Assembly: GCA_025716855.1 (NCBI GenBank)
Contig: JAIXMQ010000004.1
Span: forward strand, 682,001 to 746,000
Direction: 5' to 3'
From: Pilaira anomala
Lineage: Eukaryota > Mucoromycota > Mucoromycetes > Mucorales > Mucoraceae
DNA length: 64,000 nt
The translations under genes and the position numbers were made by a program. This document shows positions 60,051 through 64,000 of this stretch, piece after piece. The notes beneath the pieces were generated by a model. It did not search any database, had not been told where the DNA came from, and saw nothing but the letters and a program-made list of their open reading frames with translations. Position 1 is the first letter of the stretch; the number at the start of each line of letters is the position of its first letter.

Positions 60051-61039
60051 GTGAGTGGGAAGTCAGGGTTTTTTTTTTTATTTTTTTGTTTCATCATTAT
60101 AAAGAAAGGGATGCATGATAAACAATCAAATTGTTTTATATCTCGGGGGAATTTATTATTAAAGGAGGAAAGTTGATTCCATTTTAATATTGTTTGTTTG
60201 GGCTTAGGTACAATTGTTACCAGGCAATTATTTCTACTTTTTTTTTTTCGTGAAACAAATGAATATAAAACACGTTTAATTCAATTTTTGTTAATGTAAT
60301 CGCTCATTCAAATTTTACTCAGTAAATAAAAAAACCAAAATAACTTTGAACGAATCTAGTCTTCTCTTCTTTGCTGACCATTATTATTCTCTTTGAAGAG
60401 TAAATTTCATGCAAAAATACACTTTTCATCACGTGTCTTGAACAAAGCATCTTTTATTGTTCTACTCTCCCTGGGAATTGATTTTTTGACAGGACGGTAT
60501 TCATTAGACTTTCCCTTTTTTCTTTTAGTTTTTACGTTATATAGCATATTTCTCAGACTCAATAATGCATTATTATTTTGTAACAATAGACGTTCCTTAT
60601 AAAATTTAAATTGTTCAACCACACTTTTTTAATATCATAGGAACTTTTACGTTAATTGACCCAAGTGATTATAACATGTTTTTTGATTTAGATAAAACTA
60701 TACACTTTCAAATTCAAATTCAAAAAAAAAATTAGTGTTGTTGTCTGAGAGCAGAAGAAAAAAAAAATATACAGGGCAATATTAAATTTTTATCTCTGAA
60801 TAACTGATAGTATATTGTGTTTATATGTCCTCACCTCTCCTCAAAACAAAAATAATGCAACAACCAAAAAGCTTCTTTTCAAGTATAACAGTTGCTAAGG
60901 CTGAGTTTGGAAAATATTCTGTCACTTTTTTTTTTTTTTTTTTTTTTTGGGAAACCCAGCACAATAAACCCTTGTCACTTTTTTTTTTCTCTCTCTCTTA
61001 TTCACTTTTTGTAAACTTCATTAACAAAAAAAAAAAAAT
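58837..61039. other. Divergent intergenic region GFA1/TIM9
   Basis: About 2.2 kb with many homopolymers: poly-A near 59166-59191, a 36-T tract near 59301-59336, a CT-rich tract 59520-59570 and a 10-C tract near 59857. GC-rich CCGCGG motifs occur near 58940, 58973 and 59026, in the GFA1 promoter. A small minus frame at 60407-60622 is listed separately. Confidence 0.5.
60407..60622 (-). CDS. Small basic orphan ORF, 71 codons
   Basis: An open frame with balanced, Lys/Arg-rich composition (MVEQFKFYKERLLLQNNN, then VKTKRKKGKS and SIPRESRTIKDALFK). It is less homopolymeric than other frames in this spacer. I see no family, no promoter and no splice partner. It may be chance. Confidence 0.22.
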   Translation of the reverse strand: MVEQFKFYKERLLLQNNNALLSLRNMLYNVKTKRKKGKSNEYRPVKKSIPRESRTIKDALFKTRDEKCIFA

Positions 61040-61538
61040 ATGGATTTCTCTCGTTTCAACCAAGCTGAACAAGCTCAAATTGCTGCCATGATTGAGCACA
61101 AGCAGGTAAAGAAATAAATAAAAAACAGGACGAAAAAAAAAAAAGACACGTACATAAGCTGACAACGGAAAGAATGTGCATGTAGATGAAGGATTTCATG
61201 AAGCTTTACAGTAACTTGGTTCAACGTTGTTTTGATGATTGTGCTAATGACTTCACCACAAAGTCCTTGACTGGTAAAGAAGTAAGTTTTTTTTTTTTTT
61301 TTTAAAAAAAAAAAATAGAATAAGGTATTAAAAACTATGATTTTGTTTTTATTAGGAGGGTTGTGTTAACAAGTGTGCTGATAAGTTCTTGAAGCACTCT
61401 GAAAGAGTTGGTGCTCGTTTTGCCGAACTTAGTCAAAACGTAAGTTATATTTTTGTATATGTGTGTTTTTTTTTAAAAATTTATTGACACATTTTTTGTT
61501 TTTTTTTTTTTCAATAGATGGCTCCCCCTGGAAACTAA
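61040..61538 (+). CDS. TIM9: Mitochondrial intermembrane-space chaperone Tim9
   Basis: Four exons: 61040-61105, 61186-61281, 61356-61439 and 61518-61538, giving 88 residues, the normal Tim9 size. The twin CX3C motifs are C-FDD-C and C-VNK-C, with the family context [22 protein letters not shown] and [13 protein letters not shown]. There is no presequence, as expected for Mia40-imported small Tims. It partners with Tim10 to carry hydrophobic precursors to Tim22. The last exon encodes only MAPPGN. Introns are 74-80 bp; intron 2 contains a long T-tract followed by an A-tract. Confidence 0.96.
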
Positions 61539-61842
61539 AGAAAAGAAGAAGAAGAAAAAAAAGTATATAAGCGATTAAAAACAAGTTGAATAGTACAATG
61601 TATATTTTAGAAAATAAAACAAGTATATATGAATATATATATAAAGTATGTGAATGTGCGTGAGTGAGTGAGTGTGTGAGTGTGTGTGTGTGTGTGTGAG
61701 TGAGTGTGTGAGTGTGTGTGTGTGTGTGTGAGTGAGTGTGTGTGAGTGAGTGAGTGTGTTTAAAAGTTTTTTTTTTTTTTTTTCGCAAGAGAAAAGAAAG
61801 AAAGAGAGAGAAGAAGGGTATATGAAATGAAGAAATGCATGA
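61539..61842. other. Convergent spacer with (TG)n microsatellite
   Basis: About 300 bp between the stops of TIM9 (+) and the RING ligase gene (-), mostly occupied by the TG/GAGT microsatellite at 61649-61760. Confidence 0.7.
61649..61760. repeat. TG/TGAG compound microsatellite
   Basis: About 110 bp of alternating TGAG and TGTG units in the spacer between convergent genes. Confidence 0.9.
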
Positions 61843-63373
61843 TTATTTGGATATGGATAATTCTTTTGGTGATGGGGATAAATATCTTCTACAAGTTGGA
61901 CAAGTAGGTCTTGAAACATGATGTTGAATCCAAGAGTGTAAACAATGTCTATATATAAAATGAGTTCATTTGATTTCATCTTGTATATATATATATATAT
62001 TAAACTTACAAATGAAATAAATGTCCACAAGCTAATTTCTTTGCGGTTTTCATCCTTTCTCTGCAGATAGCACAATCATCATTATGTTTTGATAATTCGT
62101 CAGTAGAAGCATCTACATAACGATCACGTACATAAGACATTGCTCTCCATCTTTCACGATAAATAATGACCTTGTTATGCAAATTTTTCAATACACTTCT
62201 GACGTTTAAAAATAAGACAATATCAACTAATCCAAAAGAGATACCATGCATCCACTAAAGAATAATAATAAATCAACTGATCCAAATAATTATTATTTTT
62301 TTTTTTTTTTTTTTTTTTACCATTAATTGCAAATATTGTAATAATGTACATCCTAATATTAATACATCTGCACTTAATTCGGTATAATAATTGATCAATC
62401 GTTTACTTTCAAATCCATTTTCTCTCCATAAATCCATTAAATGTGTTGAATATTTAATCAAGACTTGAATTGTATCAAATACTACAGGTAAAAACTTTTT
62501 TTTTTTTTTTAACAAAATCTTCCCATCGATTTTTTTTTTTTTTTAAAAAAAATAAACAAATAGTGTTACCTCCAATGTGAGAAAAGCTAATGATGTCGGA
62601 AATAGATAGAGTGAACCAAGGTACCAAATGATATTACTAAACAAGATGGTAGATAATAATACTGTAATCTTGTAATATTTTTGTAAAGATACAAAAGCTA
62701 CTGTAGTCAACTAGAATAAAACATTTTTTTTTTTAAAAAAAAAAATAAACTTCTTTATATAACAAGCAACAACAAAAACTTACATTATCTAATCTATCAC
62801 GACTGAGTAAACTAAATATACGCATAAATCCTAATACGCCAATCCACATGGAAAGTCGAAGTATATGTCTCCATACTGGATCCATAACTGCTCCAATAAA
62901 GATTACTTTAAATAATAAAAAGTTCAACATACGATCATACATGTGCTATACATAAGCATTAGTTTAACTTGTCATGTCTCTTTTTTTTTTTTTTTTTTAT
63001 ACGTACTTGACTTTCCATGGGCCATAATTCTCCAAATACAAGTTTAATGATTCCTCTACCAATTAATAAAGAACCACATATAGTCATATTCACATGAGCC
63101 TAAAAATGAAATAACCAAGGTTAAATATTTAAACTCGTTTTTTTTTTATACACTTTTTTTTTTTTTTACCAGTAGACTTATTTTTCGAGATTCGACATGC
63201 GTAATGTATCCTACAAGGTAATTTTTGGTACATAGTTGATGGGTTGTATTTAAATCAGAAGAATAACATGTTGACCATATATCAGAGTATAAAAATGACC
63301 GTAGTGAAACAATAAATGCAACTGTAAACGTTATCGTAGATACAAGTGCATACGTAGGAATATCGTACTTCAT
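61843..63373 (-). CDS. Membrane RING-H2 ubiquitin ligase (AMFR/Hrd1-like)
   Basis: Seven exons: 63170-63373, 63007-63099, 62784-62945, 62570-62710, 62321-62494, 62010-62254 and 61843-61948, giving 374 residues. The N-terminal ~280 residues are hydrophobic with several TM segments (YALVSTITFTVAFIVSL; IIWYLGSLYLFPTSLAFL; FGLVDIVLFLNV). The C-terminal RING-H2 has C319, C322, C334, H336, H339, C342, C356 and C359 (CAICRERM, CGHLFHLHCLHSW, CPTC). Layout and RING sequence fit ER-membrane ligases of the gp78/AMFR-Hrd1 group, which ubiquitinate misfolded ER proteins. No CUE domain is present, so strict AMFR orthology is doubtful. Four or more introns carry T/A tracts. Confidence 0.87.
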
Positions 63374-64000
63374 TTCTATAATATATATTTACACAAAAAA
63401 AAAAAAAAAAAAAAAAAAGAGCGAAAAGGGGGAGCAAAAAAAGAGAGAAGGGAGTTTTATGAAAAAAAAAAAAAAAAAAAATCACACTTGAATGACCGCT
63501 GTAAGAGTCACGAGGGAATTACTTGATTGAATTGCATAATAATAAGAGAGTGTGTGAGAGTTAATCTATCCAATAAGAACTTCTTCAATGATCATTTTTT
63601 TCAGTTATGATTAGATGCATTGAAAATAATAGATTCTGCTGTATTTTTTGTACAATACATTACTTTTAAAAAAACTAGAGTAGTTAGAGAGCCTTTTTTC
63701 CCGCTTGGTTACACCATTTCAGGTACTAGACATTTTTCTATTTAAAAAAAAATATACTTTTTTTGCCTGTAATCTTTTTGGCTCAATTCGAATTTTAGTA
63801 AAAGTGTCACTTTATATACTGCGTCATAAAAAAATGAATATAATTCTATTCAAACATAATATAAAGTGCTGGGCAGATTTATTTTTGTATACAAAATGTT
63901 TTTTTTTTTCTAAAGAGTAAAAAATAATATGACATGACTTTTTAGTTATATTATAACAGGAAAAAAAAAAAAAAGATATGTTGTGTTAATCCAGTTGGTG
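63374..64000. other. AT-rich flank
   Basis: Promoter side of the RING ligase gene. Poly-A runs near 63394-63418 and 63461-63481; no gene recognised to the window end. Confidence 0.5.

Overview
The window is nuclear DNA from a filamentous fungus, most likely an early-diverging one of the Mucoromycota (Mucorales-like). Evidence: AT-rich sequence, many short GT-AG introns (mostly 49-135 bp), fungal orthologs (SSK2-type MAPKKK, WC-2, ATG13, SYO1, TIM9, GFA1), and an XPG/FEN-like protein resembling a family I recall as expanded in Mucorales. There are no operons, bacterial features or CRISPR arrays. I joined exons by hand from splice sites; every spliced model below closes to a whole number of codons.

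Layout. (1) 1.8-11.3 kb, compact: SSK2-like MAPKKK (+), VPS36 (-), divergent DOM34/Pelota (+), and an uncharacterised Thr-rich protein (-). (2) 11.3-16.7 kb: tRNA-Glu(UUC), an alkenal/LTB4-type reductase (+), long AT-rich spacers. (3) 16.7-19.6 kb: a large acidic tandem-repeat gene (-) whose stop codon is followed in frame by what looks like its own missing C-terminus, including a further exon. (4) 20-24 kb: mostly non-coding, one small orphan ORF. (5) 24-30.3 kb: Ctr copper transporter (+), class I aminotransferase (+), phosphomannose isomerase (-), WC-2-like photoreceptor partner (-). (6) 30.3-45.2 kb, gene-poor: tRNA-Asp(GUC), an XPG/FEN-like protein with a degraded active site (+), and a transcription-factor candidate with a C-terminal WRKY/GCM1-type zinc finger (-) whose second half lies on an exon hidden behind an intron that stays open in frame. 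(7) 45.2-63.4 kb, compact: UNC-93-like transporter (-), SYO1/HEATR3 (-, 13 exons), secreted HExxH metalloprotease (-), ATG13 (-, 10 exons), GFA1 (-), TIM9 (+), RING-H2 membrane ubiquitin ligase (-).

Functional threads: stress and light signalling (SSK2, WC-2), membrane trafficking and autophagy (VPS36, ATG13), ribosome rescue and ribosomal protein import (DOM34, SYO1), cell-wall sugar precursors (PMI gives mannose-6-P/GDP-mannose, GFA1 gives glucosamine-6-P for chitin). These genes are neighbours, not an evident pathway cluster. The most unusual items are the interrupted acidic repeat gene, the WRKY-like factor, the active-site-degraded XPG-like protein, T-tract/A-tract hairpins recurring inside introns, and paired CACGTG boxes with identical 5-bp spacing.
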